From positions 71,013 through 135,012 of the forward strand of contig NZ_JAOQJP010000009.1 of the NCBI RefSeq assembly GCF_025567305.1: a DNA stretch of 64,000 nt, given 5' to 3'. The DNA comes from Lentihominibacter butyricus. GTDB lineage: Bacteria; Bacillota; Clostridia; Peptostreptococcales; Anaerovoracaceae. The notes below the pieces were generated by a model that saw only the letters and a list, made by a program, of their open reading frames with translations, had not been told where the DNA came from and did not search any database. Every line of letters begins with the position of its first letter. The first letter of the stretch is position 1. Shown here piece after piece: positions 7,508 through 14,308 of this stretch. The translations under genes were made by a program, and so were the position numbers.

Positions 7508-8542
7508 ATGTTTTTTGATATTTATGGAGAGACAGCCGGATGGCAGCTTCTGGGCTGGCTGATGGTATTTGTCGGTCTTGTTGTAATGAATGAGATCGCA
7601 AGACGCTCAAAGGCAGGCGGAATTGCGTGTTTTGTGGTATTGCCTGCTGCTCTGACAGTGTACTTCATCGCGATTTATATCGGCGCTGCCAAAGGTGCTG
7701 AATGGGCACTTGATAACGATACCTATGTACATATGAACAGCTGGTTCCATTATGCCAAGCTGTACGCTGCAACTGCAGGCTGCGTAGGCTTCATGATCCT
7801 CAAGTATCACTGGGGAAAGCTCGGTAAATCACATGCTTTCAAAGTATTCCCTTTTGTGATCGTAGCTATCAATATTCTGATCGCTGTTGCCTCTGACTTT
7901 GAGTCAGCAATCCGTGCAGGTTCACTTGCAGGCGGATGGTGGCTGTCATCAGAAGGTGTATGGCTTTATGGCGGATGGTGGAATGTCCTTAACGGGATAG
8001 CCGGGCTGTTCAACATATTCTGTATGACAGGCTGGTGGGGGATATACTCATCAAAGAACAGGCAGGATATGCTCTGGCCTGATATGATCTGGGTTTTTAT
8101 ACTGGCATATGATATATGGAACTTTGAGTACACATATCTCAATCTGCCGACACATTCATGGTACTGTGGTCTTGCACTTCTGCTCGCTCCGACTTTTGCT
8201 GCGGCACTGTGGAACAAGGGTGGATGGATCCAGAATCGTGCTAATACTCTGGCACTGTGGTGCATGTTTGCTCAGGTATTTCCGCTCTTCCAGGATGCAA
8301 GCAGATTCACGACTGTTACATCTGTATACGGTGAGGGCGGCATTGCTGCAGCAATGGGTGAAAGTATGCCTGTTGCAGCAGATCCGCTGGCACAGGGTCT
8401 TATCGCAGTTCTGTCGATAGCTGTAAATGTGTTCGCATTTGCATATATTCTCAGGAGAGCGAAGTCTCAGAACAAGAATCCTTGGAAGAATGAAATCTTT
8501 ACGGATACCAGAGATTACATCGAGGCAATGGAACGTGCATAA
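7508..8542 (+). CDS. Polytopic membrane protein (DUF5692-like)
   Basis: 344 aa, ATG after AGGAGG. About eight or nine hydrophobic segments are visible, for example LLGWLMVFVGLVVMNEIARR at the N-terminus, VFPFVIVAINILIAVA, and IAVLSIAVNVFAFAYILRRA near the C-terminus. The protein is rich in Trp and aromatic residues (GGWW, WWG, WNFEYTYL) and has a cytoplasmic charged tail. It resembles the DUF5692 family as I remember it, which has no known function. As the last gene of the hypB-flavoprotein-hypA operon it could be a quinone- or ion-interacting partner or a transporter; this is inference from context. Confidence 0.65.
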   Translation: MFFDIYGETAGWQLLGWLMVFVGLVVMNEIARRSKAGGIACFVVLPAALTVYFIAIYIGAAKGAEWALDNDTYVHMNSWFHYAKLYAATAGCVGFMILKYHWGKLGKSHAFKVFPFVIVAINILIAVASDFESAIRAGSLAGGWWLSSEGVWLYGGWWNVLNGIAGLFNIFCMTGWWGIYSSKNRQDMLWPDMIWVFILAYDIWNFEYTYLNLPTHSWYCGLALLLAPTFAAALWNKGGWIQNRANTLALWCMFAQVFPLFQDASRFTTVTSVYGEGGIAAAMGESMPVAADPLAQGLIAVLSIAVNVFAFAYILRRAKSQNKNPWKNEIFTDTRDYIEAMERA

Positions 8543-8581
8543 TGACTGATCTGATAACTTAAAAATGATGAATCAAGACAA

Positions 8582-8628
8582 AAGCTCCTGCCGGAAGCAC
8601 AGATGCTGCTGCGGCAGGAGTTTTGTGT
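8582..8628 (+). terminator. Terminator of the hyp-flavoprotein operon
   Basis: CTCCTGCCG (8585-8593) pairs perfectly with CGGCAGGAG (8612-8620), followed by TTTTGTGTTT. It lies 40 nt after the membrane protein stop. The rest of the gap to 8894 is AT-rich promoter sequence without a gene. Confidence 0.88.
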
Positions 8629-8801
8629 TTCAAGGGATCTCCATGATGGCAATGCTTCCGGACATGTACAATGCAGCCGGACATAAAAATATGAATGATA
8701 CATAGCCGCATGATATGCATGAAGAATGATTCAATATAACAGGCAGAAATTCCAGAGTTTTTTATATTTAAATAAAAACGTTTATTTTTTGTTTGTTTTG
8801 A

Positions 8802-8807
8802 TATAAT
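8802..8807 (+). promoter_or_regulatory. -10 box of the bile salt hydrolase gene
   Basis: TATAAT in a very AT-rich region (8755-8815). The -35 element is weak (AT-rich around 8779-8784). Confidence 0.5.
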
Positions 8808-8894
8808 AAAGATACCAAAACAGGAATGGAGGTTCAGCAGATAAAAGAGAACCCTTATTTTACAGAGGATTTTAATGAAAAGAGAGATAACGAT

Positions 8895-9884
8895 ATGTGT
8901 ACAGCATCAACTTACAAAACAAAAGATTTTTATATAGGGAGAACTCTGGACTACGAGTTCTCTTACGGTGAGGAGGTGACCGTGACGCCTAGAAACTGCG
9001 AATTCGACTTCAGGCATGCAGGGAAGCTGGAGTCACACTACGCGATCATCGGGATGGCATTCGTTGCGGACGGATATCCTCTTTATTACGATGGAGTGAA
9101 TGAAAAGGGCCTGGGAATGGCAGGGCTCAATTTTGTCGGCAATGCGGCATATGAAGATGCTGTTCCTGTCGGCGAGACCGATGATGTCCAGGTGGCGCAG
9201 TTTGAGTTTGTTCCGTGGATACTTGGTCAGTGCGGATCGGTCGCGGAGGCAAGAGTAAGGATTGCCGGAATGAGACTTACAGGCACACCGTTCAGCGATC
9301 AGTTTCCCCCGGCGCAGCTGCACTGGATGATAGCCGATAAGAATGAATGCATCGTGGTGGAATCCACGGAGGATGGACTGAATGTGTATGATGACCCTGT
9401 CGGAGTGCTCACGAACAACCCGCCGTTTCCTGTGCAGCTTTTTGCACTGAACAACTATGCAGGCGTTTCTCGAAAGCAGCCGGAAAATACCTTTGCAGGA
9501 ACACTGAAGCTAGATGCATACAGCAGAGGAATGGGTGCGATGGGGATACCGGGAGATCTTTCGAGCCAGTCGAGATTCGTAAAGGCGGCATTCACTAAGC
9601 TGAGCTCGGTATCAGGAGACAGCGAAAAAGAGAGTGTGAGTCAGTTCTTTCATATCCTGGGGTCAGTCGACCAGCAGCGCGGATGCTGCGAAGTGGGCGA
9701 CGGCAAATATGAGATAACCATATATACGTCGTGCTGCAACGCTGATAAAGGAATCTATTACTATACGACATACGATAATCATCAGATAACAGCAGTGGAT
9801 ATGCATGCGGAGGATCTGGATTCAGATCAGCTTATCCGATACCCGATAATAACAGACGGGGAAGTCAGATGGCATAATAAATGA
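8895..9884 (+). CDS. bsh: Choloylglycine hydrolase family protein, probable bile salt hydrolase
   Basis: 329 aa from the ATG at 8895, chosen because it places the nucleophile at Cys2 (MCTAST) after Met removal, as in all Ntn hydrolases of this family; an open frame upstream to 8826 would bury it. Active-site landmarks line up with bifidobacterial BSH: Arg16 and Asp19 (GRTLDYEFSYGE), Asn in MAGLNF, Asn in VLTNNPPFP, and Arg in LSSQSRFVKAAF. The enzyme hydrolyses the amide bond of glycine- or taurine-conjugated bile acids; penicillin V acylase is the sister activity, but GMGAMGIPGDLSSQSRF favours BSH. No signal peptide, so cytoplasmic. Monocistronic between two terminators. Confidence 0.88.
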   Translation: MCTASTYKTKDFYIGRTLDYEFSYGEEVTVTPRNCEFDFRHAGKLESHYAIIGMAFVADGYPLYYDGVNEKGLGMAGLNFVGNAAYEDAVPVGETDDVQVAQFEFVPWILGQCGSVAEARVRIAGMRLTGTPFSDQFPPAQLHWMIADKNECIVVESTEDGLNVYDDPVGVLTNNPPFPVQLFALNNYAGVSRKQPENTFAGTLKLDAYSRGMGAMGIPGDLSSQSRFVKAAFTKLSSVSGDSEKESVSQFFHILGSVDQQRGCCEVGDGKYEITIYTSCCNADKGIYYYTTYDNHQITAVDMHAEDLDSDQLIRYPIITDGEVRWHNK

Positions 9885-9891
9885 AAGAGTA

Positions 9892-9944
9892 AAGCGGGAC
9901 GGTTCATATGATCATACATATGAGAACGTCCCGCTTCGTTTTTC
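9892..9944. terminator. Strong bidirectional terminator hairpin
   Basis: AAGCGGGACG at 9892-9901 region pairs with CGTCCCGCTT, with inner CATATG repeats extending the stem, then CGTTTTT. It ends bsh and faces the convergent mini-gene at 9968-10138. Confidence 0.85.
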
Positions 9945-9967
9945 GCCATAGCACCGATATTCAATAT

Positions 9968-10138
9968 TCAGCATATAGTCCCGCCGCCCACGACGGTGTC
10001 GCCGTCATAGAGGACGAGCGCCTGGCCTTTGGTCACTGCCCGTTGCGGTTCATCGAACTCAGCCTTTATAGTGTTCTCATCTGTCTGTACGGAGGCGTTA
10101 TCGGCATATATGATGTTTTCAGCCTTTAGACCTTGCAT
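9968..10138 (-). CDS. Free-standing MnmA C-terminal domain-like mini-protein
   Basis: 56 aa. The start at 10138 has a strong ribosome binding site (AAAGGAG, 6-7 nt upstream). The sequence EFDEPQRAVTKGQALVLYDG followed by VVGGGTI is the signature end of tRNA 2-thiouridylase MnmA (the small beta-barrel domain that completes substrate binding). The catalytic PP-loop and central domains are entirely absent, and no frame in the preceding 200 nt encodes them. It is either a real domain-only gene, supported by its own SD sequence, or a very young truncated copy. Function unknown; it is too small to thiolate tRNA itself. Confidence 0.7.
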   Translation of the reverse strand: MQGLKAENIIYADNASVQTDENTIKAEFDEPQRAVTKGQALVLYDGDTVVGGGTIC

Positions 10139-10312
10139 AATTTTCTCCTTTGTGGTTAAATATATACAAAACATATGTGTTTAATAAGGTAAGAATAACA
10201 AGGAGCTGCACATGTGTCAAGGAATCATATGAAAGTTCGAGCTGACAGGGTTTTATTACCGATGTATCACGGGCATCATATACTTATTGCAGGTCACTAT
10301 AAACTCATCAGC

Positions 10313-10341
10313 TTGATAAACTACTTTACATATAATATAAT
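10313..10341 (+). promoter_or_regulatory. Promoter of the Rrf2 regulator gene
   Basis: TTGATA at 10313-10318 and TATAAT at 10336-10341 with a 17-bp spacer, 21 nt before the start codon, leaving a very short leader. Confidence 0.7.
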
Positions 10342-10361
10342 AGGGAATAGGAGGTGCTGTT

Positions 10362-10799
10362 ATGAAAGTATCAACAAAAGGTCGCTATGCGCTCAGAGTC
10401 ATGCTTGACCTGGCGATAAACAATACAGGTGAATATATTCCGCTTAAAGAAGTTTCGAGGAGACAGGGCATAACGCTCAAATATCTGGAGCAGATAATAC
10501 CGCAGCTCAAAAAAGCCGGATTTCTCAGGAGCACGCGCGGAAACAGCGGCGGATACAGGCTGGCTAAGGAGCCTCGGGAGTACGTGGTAGGCGATATACT
10601 CCGCACGATGGAGGGAAGCCTGGCTCCGGTATCATGTCTTGAGGACGAGGAAAATCTGTGTGAGATGAGCGATGTGTGTACTACGCTCAGTTTCTGGCAG
10701 GGACTTGAGAAAGTGATAACCGACTATGTCGACAGTGTGACGCTTCAGGATCTGCTGGATCACCATAATTCCATGCTGGGCAGCGATTATTCGATATAG
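10362..10799 (+). CDS. Rrf2 family transcriptional regulator (IscR/CymR-like)
   Basis: 145 aa, ATG after GGAGG. It has the Rrf2 winged helix: MKVSTKGRYALRVMLDLA, recognition helix region GITLKYLEQIIPQL, and wing STRGNSGGYRLAK. Three cysteines at 92, 100 and 106 match the spacing of the Fe-S-binding triad of IscR, so it may sense Fe-S status, though clostridial CymR-type cysteine regulators are close relatives. It is monocistronic. A CymR-like motif lies at the metY-cysK promoter 3.7 kb away (14069-14090), making sulfur metabolism a reasonable target. Which of the two roles applies cannot be settled from sequence. Confidence 0.88.
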   Translation: MKVSTKGRYALRVMLDLAINNTGEYIPLKEVSRRQGITLKYLEQIIPQLKKAGFLRSTRGNSGGYRLAKEPREYVVGDILRTMEGSLAPVSCLEDEENLCEMSDVCTTLSFWQGLEKVITDYVDSVTLQDLLDHHNSMLGSDYSI

Positions 10800-10806
10800 A
10801 CCGGAA

Positions 10807-10837
10807 AGGACATTGCGCGGGCAGTGTTCTTTTTTTA
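10807..10837 (+). terminator. Terminator after the Rrf2 gene
   Basis: GGACATTGC and GCAGTGTTC form a 9-bp stem with two G-T pairs, followed by eight Ts. Confidence 0.8.
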
Positions 10838-11001
10838 TGCTGTAAAGAAAAACAGTCACTGATCCCAGGGCTTTTTTTGAAAAAATCATGCCATCGTGCA
10901 AAGGGCGGGTTTTTGCGGTTGTAATTCAAATGCACGTCTGATAACATGATTTTAAGACTTGATATCAGATATGTCAGAAGGCGAGAAGAAGAGGAGTTCA
11001 T

Positions 11002-12669
11002 ATGAGAGAAATACTCGGATTGAAAAAGACAAACTGCAAGAGCTGTCACAAATGCATCAGAAACTGCGCTGTAAAGTCCATAAGATTCACAGCGGGACAG
11101 GCGCATATCGTGGAAGACGAATGCATACTGTGCGGGCGCTGTTTTGCCGTCTGTCCGCAGGATGCGAAAGTCATCGCAAGCGATATGGAAAAAGTCAGGA
11201 TCATGCTGCAGACGGGCACCGTTTACGCGAGCATCGCTCCGTCTTTTGCAGCCAGCTACCCCGGAGTCGGCATAGATGCGCTGGAAGACGCGCTGAAAAA
11301 GCTGGGATTTGCGGGAGCGGAAGAGACTGCGGTAGGCGCTACCATAGTGAAAAAAGAATACGAGAGGATACTGGATGAGGAAAAGCCTAACATCCTCGTG
11401 TCTTCGTGCTGTTCCAGCATAAATCTGATGCTGAGAAAATATTATCCGGAGGCACTGTTCACGCTGGCGCCGGTGATCACGCCGATGCAGGCGCACTGCA
11501 GAGATATAAAGCGCAGACATCCTGAAGCGAAGACCGTTTTCATAGGGCCGTGCATTTCCAAGAAATCAGAGGCGGCAGAAGAGGATGCGGTAGATGCGGT
11601 CCTGATGTTCGACGAGTTCAACAGATGGCTCAGGGAAGAAGGGATAGAGCTCGGCAGGCGAGAGGATATCAGAAAAGGCGGTCGGGCGAGGGTGTTCCCG
11701 ACTGCTGGGGGTATTATCGAGACGATGGATAAAAATCCGGAGTATACATATGTTGCCGTGGACGGAGTGAAAAAGTGCATGGACGTTCTCGACGAAATAA
11801 AGGAGGGAAGACTGCACAACTGCTTTATAGAAATGTCCGCGTGTGAGGGAAGCTGTGCAGACGGGCCGATTCTGGACAAGATGAAGAACACACCTGCGCA
11901 GAATTACCTGCAGGTCGTGCGTTATGCGGAAAAAGAGGATTTTGCAGTAGAAAAGTATGCGAAGGAAGAGATAGCAGCCGTTTACGAACCTTCCGAGCTT
12001 GAAGCGGAGCAGCCGTCAGAGGCGGAGATAAAAGCGATGCTTTTAAAGATGAACAAGCTGTCGAAGGAAGACGAGCTGAACTGCGGCTCATGCGGATACT
12101 GCACGTGCAGAGAAAAAGCCATCGCGATAATCCAGGGGAAAGCTGAGATCTCGATGTGCCTGCCGTACATGCTGAGCCAGATGGAAAATCTGTCTGATTC
12201 TGTAGTGGCGAATTTCCCGGATGCGATACTGGTGCTCAATGACGAGCTGGAGATCCAGAAGATCAATCCGAAGGCGAAGAAGATCCTGCGCATCCGTGAT
12301 GAAAGTGATGTCATGGGTGAGCATATCGGCAGGCTGCTCGATCCGGAGCCGTTTGAAATGGTGATGCTCAAAAAGAAGGATCTCATGTATGAGCAGCTGT
12401 ATCTAGCCGAGTACGAATGCTACGTGGAACAGACGATAATATACAACCGCGAGGGCCACCAGTTCATCTGCATTTTGTGCGATATAACTGCAGACATGGC
12501 GCTTAGAGAGAAGAAGCTTGCGAATCAGAACCAGGCGTTCGAGATCGCAAACGATATGGCGAAAAAGCAGCTCAAGATCGTTCAGAGCATCGCGTCGCTG
12601 CTGGGAGAGACGACTGCTGATACGCTTATCGCACTGGAGCACCTGAAGGAGACGATTGCTGATGATTGA
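11002..12669 (+). CDS. Group C-like sensory [FeFe]-hydrogenase with PAS domain (HydS-like)
   Basis: 555 aa, ATG after AGAGGAG. Order: two [4Fe-4S] ferredoxin motifs (CKSCHKCIRNC at 12-22 and CILCGRCFAVCP near 47); the H-cluster domain (about 70-340) with modified signatures SSCCSS (L1), GPCISKKSE (L2) and SACEGSCADG (L3); an Fes-type cluster (CGSCGYCTC, then GKAEISMCLPYM, 360-390); and a C-terminal PAS domain (about 395-500) plus a helical tail. The TSCCP, MPC and GGG residues of catalytic hydrogenases are changed, as in sensory group C enzymes, so H2 or redox sensing rather than bulk turnover is expected. The next gene, a PP2C phosphatase, overlaps by 8 nt and is the known partner type. Confidence 0.88.
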   Translation: MREILGLKKTNCKSCHKCIRNCAVKSIRFTAGQAHIVEDECILCGRCFAVCPQDAKVIASDMEKVRIMLQTGTVYASIAPSFAASYPGVGIDALEDALKKLGFAGAEETAVGATIVKKEYERILDEEKPNILVSSCCSSINLMLRKYYPEALFTLAPVITPMQAHCRDIKRRHPEAKTVFIGPCISKKSEAAEEDAVDAVLMFDEFNRWLREEGIELGRREDIRKGGRARVFPTAGGIIETMDKNPEYTYVAVDGVKKCMDVLDEIKEGRLHNCFIEMSACEGSCADGPILDKMKNTPAQNYLQVVRYAEKEDFAVEKYAKEEIAAVYEPSELEAEQPSEAEIKAMLLKMNKLSKEDELNCGSCGYCTCREKAIAIIQGKAEISMCLPYMLSQMENLSDSVVANFPDAILVLNDELEIQKINPKAKKILRIRDESDVMGEHIGRLLDPEPFEMVMLKKKDLMYEQLYLAEYECYVEQTIIYNREGHQFICILCDITADMALREKKLANQNQAFEIANDMAKKQLKIVQSIASLLGETTADTLIALEHLKETIADD

Positions 12670-13849
12670 GACGATTTATGCAGATATAGGATACGCGAGC
12701 CTGACAAAAGACGGTCAGATGATATGCGGTGACCATGTTGAAAAGGTGCAGTGCGAGGACGGGTCGATCGTGGCGGTGCTTGCCGACGGGCTCGGCAGCG
12801 GAGTGAAAGCCTGTATACTGTCGACGCTGACAGCGACGATAATCTCGAGGATGATCGCGGAAAATCTGCCGATCGCGAACTGCGTGAATGCTGTTGCCGA
12901 GGCGCTGCCTGTGTGCTCCGTCAGGCACCTGGCATACTCGACATTTACGGTGCTGCACATATCGACGTCAGGCATGCTCAGTATATTCCAGTACGACAAT
13001 CCGTCGACGATACTGCTCAGAGACGGCGCCGAGGTTGAGATACCGTTTTCTTCGACCGTGATAGACGACAAGACGATAGAATCGGCGAAGATACAGCTTC
13101 AGAAGGATGACGTCGTGATCGCGATCAGCGACGGCGTGGAAAACGCAGGTGTTGCTTTCGGCGGAGCCAGCTATGAGAACAAGTGGGGCCGCGCTGCGAT
13201 CGTCGACTATATGGAGCCTTTTAGCGTGGTAGGGTTTTCTGCGAAGACGATCAACACGATCCTGCTCGACGAGTGTTTCAAACGTTACGTGGCAGAGCCT
13301 GGCGACGATACGACAGCGCTGACGCTTTGCATAAAAGAACGGGAGCAGGTGAACGTCCTGGTAGGGCCGCCTGCAAATGTCGCAGACACGCACAAGATGA
13401 TGTCGCTGTTCTTTTCTAAAAAGGGCAGACATGTGGTCTGCGGGGGAACTACGGCAAAGATCGCGGCAGACTATCTGGGAAAGAAGATCGTCGATGATCC
13501 TTACATACAGAACGATCCGGATATTCCGGCAATGGGAAAGATCGAAGGCGTGGATCTGACTACTGAAGGCGTGCTGACGCTGAGCAGGGTGCTGGAATAC
13601 GCAGAAGATTACCTGCAGGACAACAGGACGTATGTGCAGTGGTGCTACAGCAGAGACAGTGCGTCGCTGATGGCGCGCATGCTGTTTGAAGAGGCGACAG
13701 ATATCAATATTTTCGTGGGGAGTGCGGTCAACCCGGCTCACCAGGGAGCTGAAAAATCGATATCGTTCGCGACAAAAATGAAAATAATCAATGATCTGAA
13801 AGACCGGCTTGAAGATATGGGCAAGCAGGTCAGGAGTACTTATTTCTGA
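12662..13849 (+). CDS. SpoIIE/PP2C-type protein phosphatase, partner of the hydrogenase sensor
   Basis: 395 aa. ATG at 12662 is chosen because AAGGAG lies 9-10 nt upstream; it overlaps the end of the hydrogenase gene. Residues about 5-215 are a SpoIIE-type PP2C domain with metal-binding aspartates in VAVLADGLGSGVKA, AISDGVENAG and GDDTTALTL. Residues 220-395 form an extra domain (VLVGPPANVADTHKM, GRHVVCGGTTAKIAA) without a family I recognise. Group C [FeFe] hydrogenases are typically encoded with such phosphatases, so the PAS output presumably controls Ser/Thr dephosphorylation of an unknown target. No kinase gene is adjacent. Confidence 0.85.
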   Translation: MIETIYADIGYASLTKDGQMICGDHVEKVQCEDGSIVAVLADGLGSGVKACILSTLTATIISRMIAENLPIANCVNAVAEALPVCSVRHLAYSTFTVLHISTSGMLSIFQYDNPSTILLRDGAEVEIPFSSTVIDDKTIESAKIQLQKDDVVIAISDGVENAGVAFGGASYENKWGRAAIVDYMEPFSVVGFSAKTINTILLDECFKRYVAEPGDDTTALTLCIKEREQVNVLVGPPANVADTHKMMSLFFSKKGRHVVCGGTTAKIAADYLGKKIVDDPYIQNDPDIPAMGKIEGVDLTTEGVLTLSRVLEYAEDYLQDNRTYVQWCYSRDSASLMARMLFEEATDINIFVGSAVNPAHQGAEKSISFATKMKIINDLKDRLEDMGKQVRSTYF

Positions 13850-13854
13850 GTTTT

Positions 13855-13908
13855 GCAGGCAGGCTGTGCGGCATGGTTTATGCGCATGAGCCTGCCGTTT
13901 CTGTATTT
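13855..13908 (+). terminator. Terminator of the hydrogenase-sensor operon
   Basis: GGCAGGCT (13858-13865) pairs with AGCCTGCC (13889-13896), followed by GTTTCTGTATTTT. Confidence 0.82.
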
Positions 13909-14035
13909 TAGATGTCGGCGTGTAAAGCAGCCGCGTACTGCCTTTTACAAGGGTACGGGCAAGGTGCCGGAGGTGCGCCCCCACCCGGGGATAAAAGCGG
14001 ATACCAAATAACTTTAAAAAATTTTAAAATACCTA
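13909..14035. other. GC-rich structured spacer
   Basis: Between the terminator and the sulfur operon promoter. It contains a hairpin at 13921-13949 (TGTAAAGCAG with CTGCCTTTTACA) and a GC-rich stretch to about 13990, then AT-rich DNA. It lies upstream of the -35 box, so it is not part of the metY leader. No gene seen. Confidence 0.4.
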
Positions 14036-14064
14036 TTGACAGATCGGAAAAGAAGTGATATCTT
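14036..14064 (+). promoter_or_regulatory. Promoter of the metY-cysK operon
   Basis: Consensus TTGACA at 14036-14041, 17-bp spacer, TATCTT at 14059-14064. Transcription should start near 14070, giving a leader of about 240 nt. Confidence 0.8.
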
Positions 14065-14068
14065 AAAT

Positions 14069-14090
14069 CCATACTAAACAGATAGGAATA
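14069..14090 (+). promoter_or_regulatory. Candidate Rrf2/CymR-type operator
   Basis: CCATACTAAACAGATAGGAATA sits exactly at the predicted transcription start. The ATAGGAAT half with an upstream ATACTAAA resembles CymR operators upstream of Firmicutes cysteine/methionine genes. A repressor bound here would block initiation. The Rrf2 protein at 10362-10799 is a candidate ligand. Confidence 0.45.
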
Positions 14091-14150
14091 CACGAAAAAC
14101 TGAAAAACGTTAAAATTCAGATGTTTCGCAGAAGGGAGGCGACATATTCA

Positions 14151-14207
14151 ATGAGTATCAGTTTCATAGTGCATGTAAGGAGAGATGACCGAATGTGTCG
14201 CTGTTGA
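14151..14207 (+). CDS. Putative cysteine-responsive leader peptide (uORF)
   Basis: 18-codon ORF, MSISFIVHVRRDDRMCRC, with a strong GGGAGG ribosome binding site (14134-14139) and an ATG 11 nt later. It lies inside the long leader of metY, ends in Cys-Arg-Cys, and is followed by a CCGGG/CCCGG hairpin at 14243-14257. Leader peptides rich in codons for the end product control many amino acid operons. Because no T-tract follows the hairpin, regulation by ribosome stalling, coupling or Rho is more likely than classical attenuation. Whether it is translated is inferred. Confidence 0.55.
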   Translation: MSISFIVHVRRDDRMCRC

Positions 14208-14308
14208 ACACGAGTAAGTCTTTAAATCAAAACACAGAACATCCGGGAAAGACCCGGAACAGAAAACGAAATCTAACATCATTAAATAGAAAGAAAGAGG
14301 AAAATAAA

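Noticed and set aside
11002..12669. Catalytic, energy-conserving [FeFe]-hydrogenase
   Set aside because: Signature residues are altered, a PAS domain is present and the partner gene is a phosphatase, pointing to a sensor.
13921..13990. Riboswitch for the metY operon
   Set aside because: The structured stretch lies upstream of the -35 box, so it would not be in the transcript, and it does not match SAM or T-box cores.
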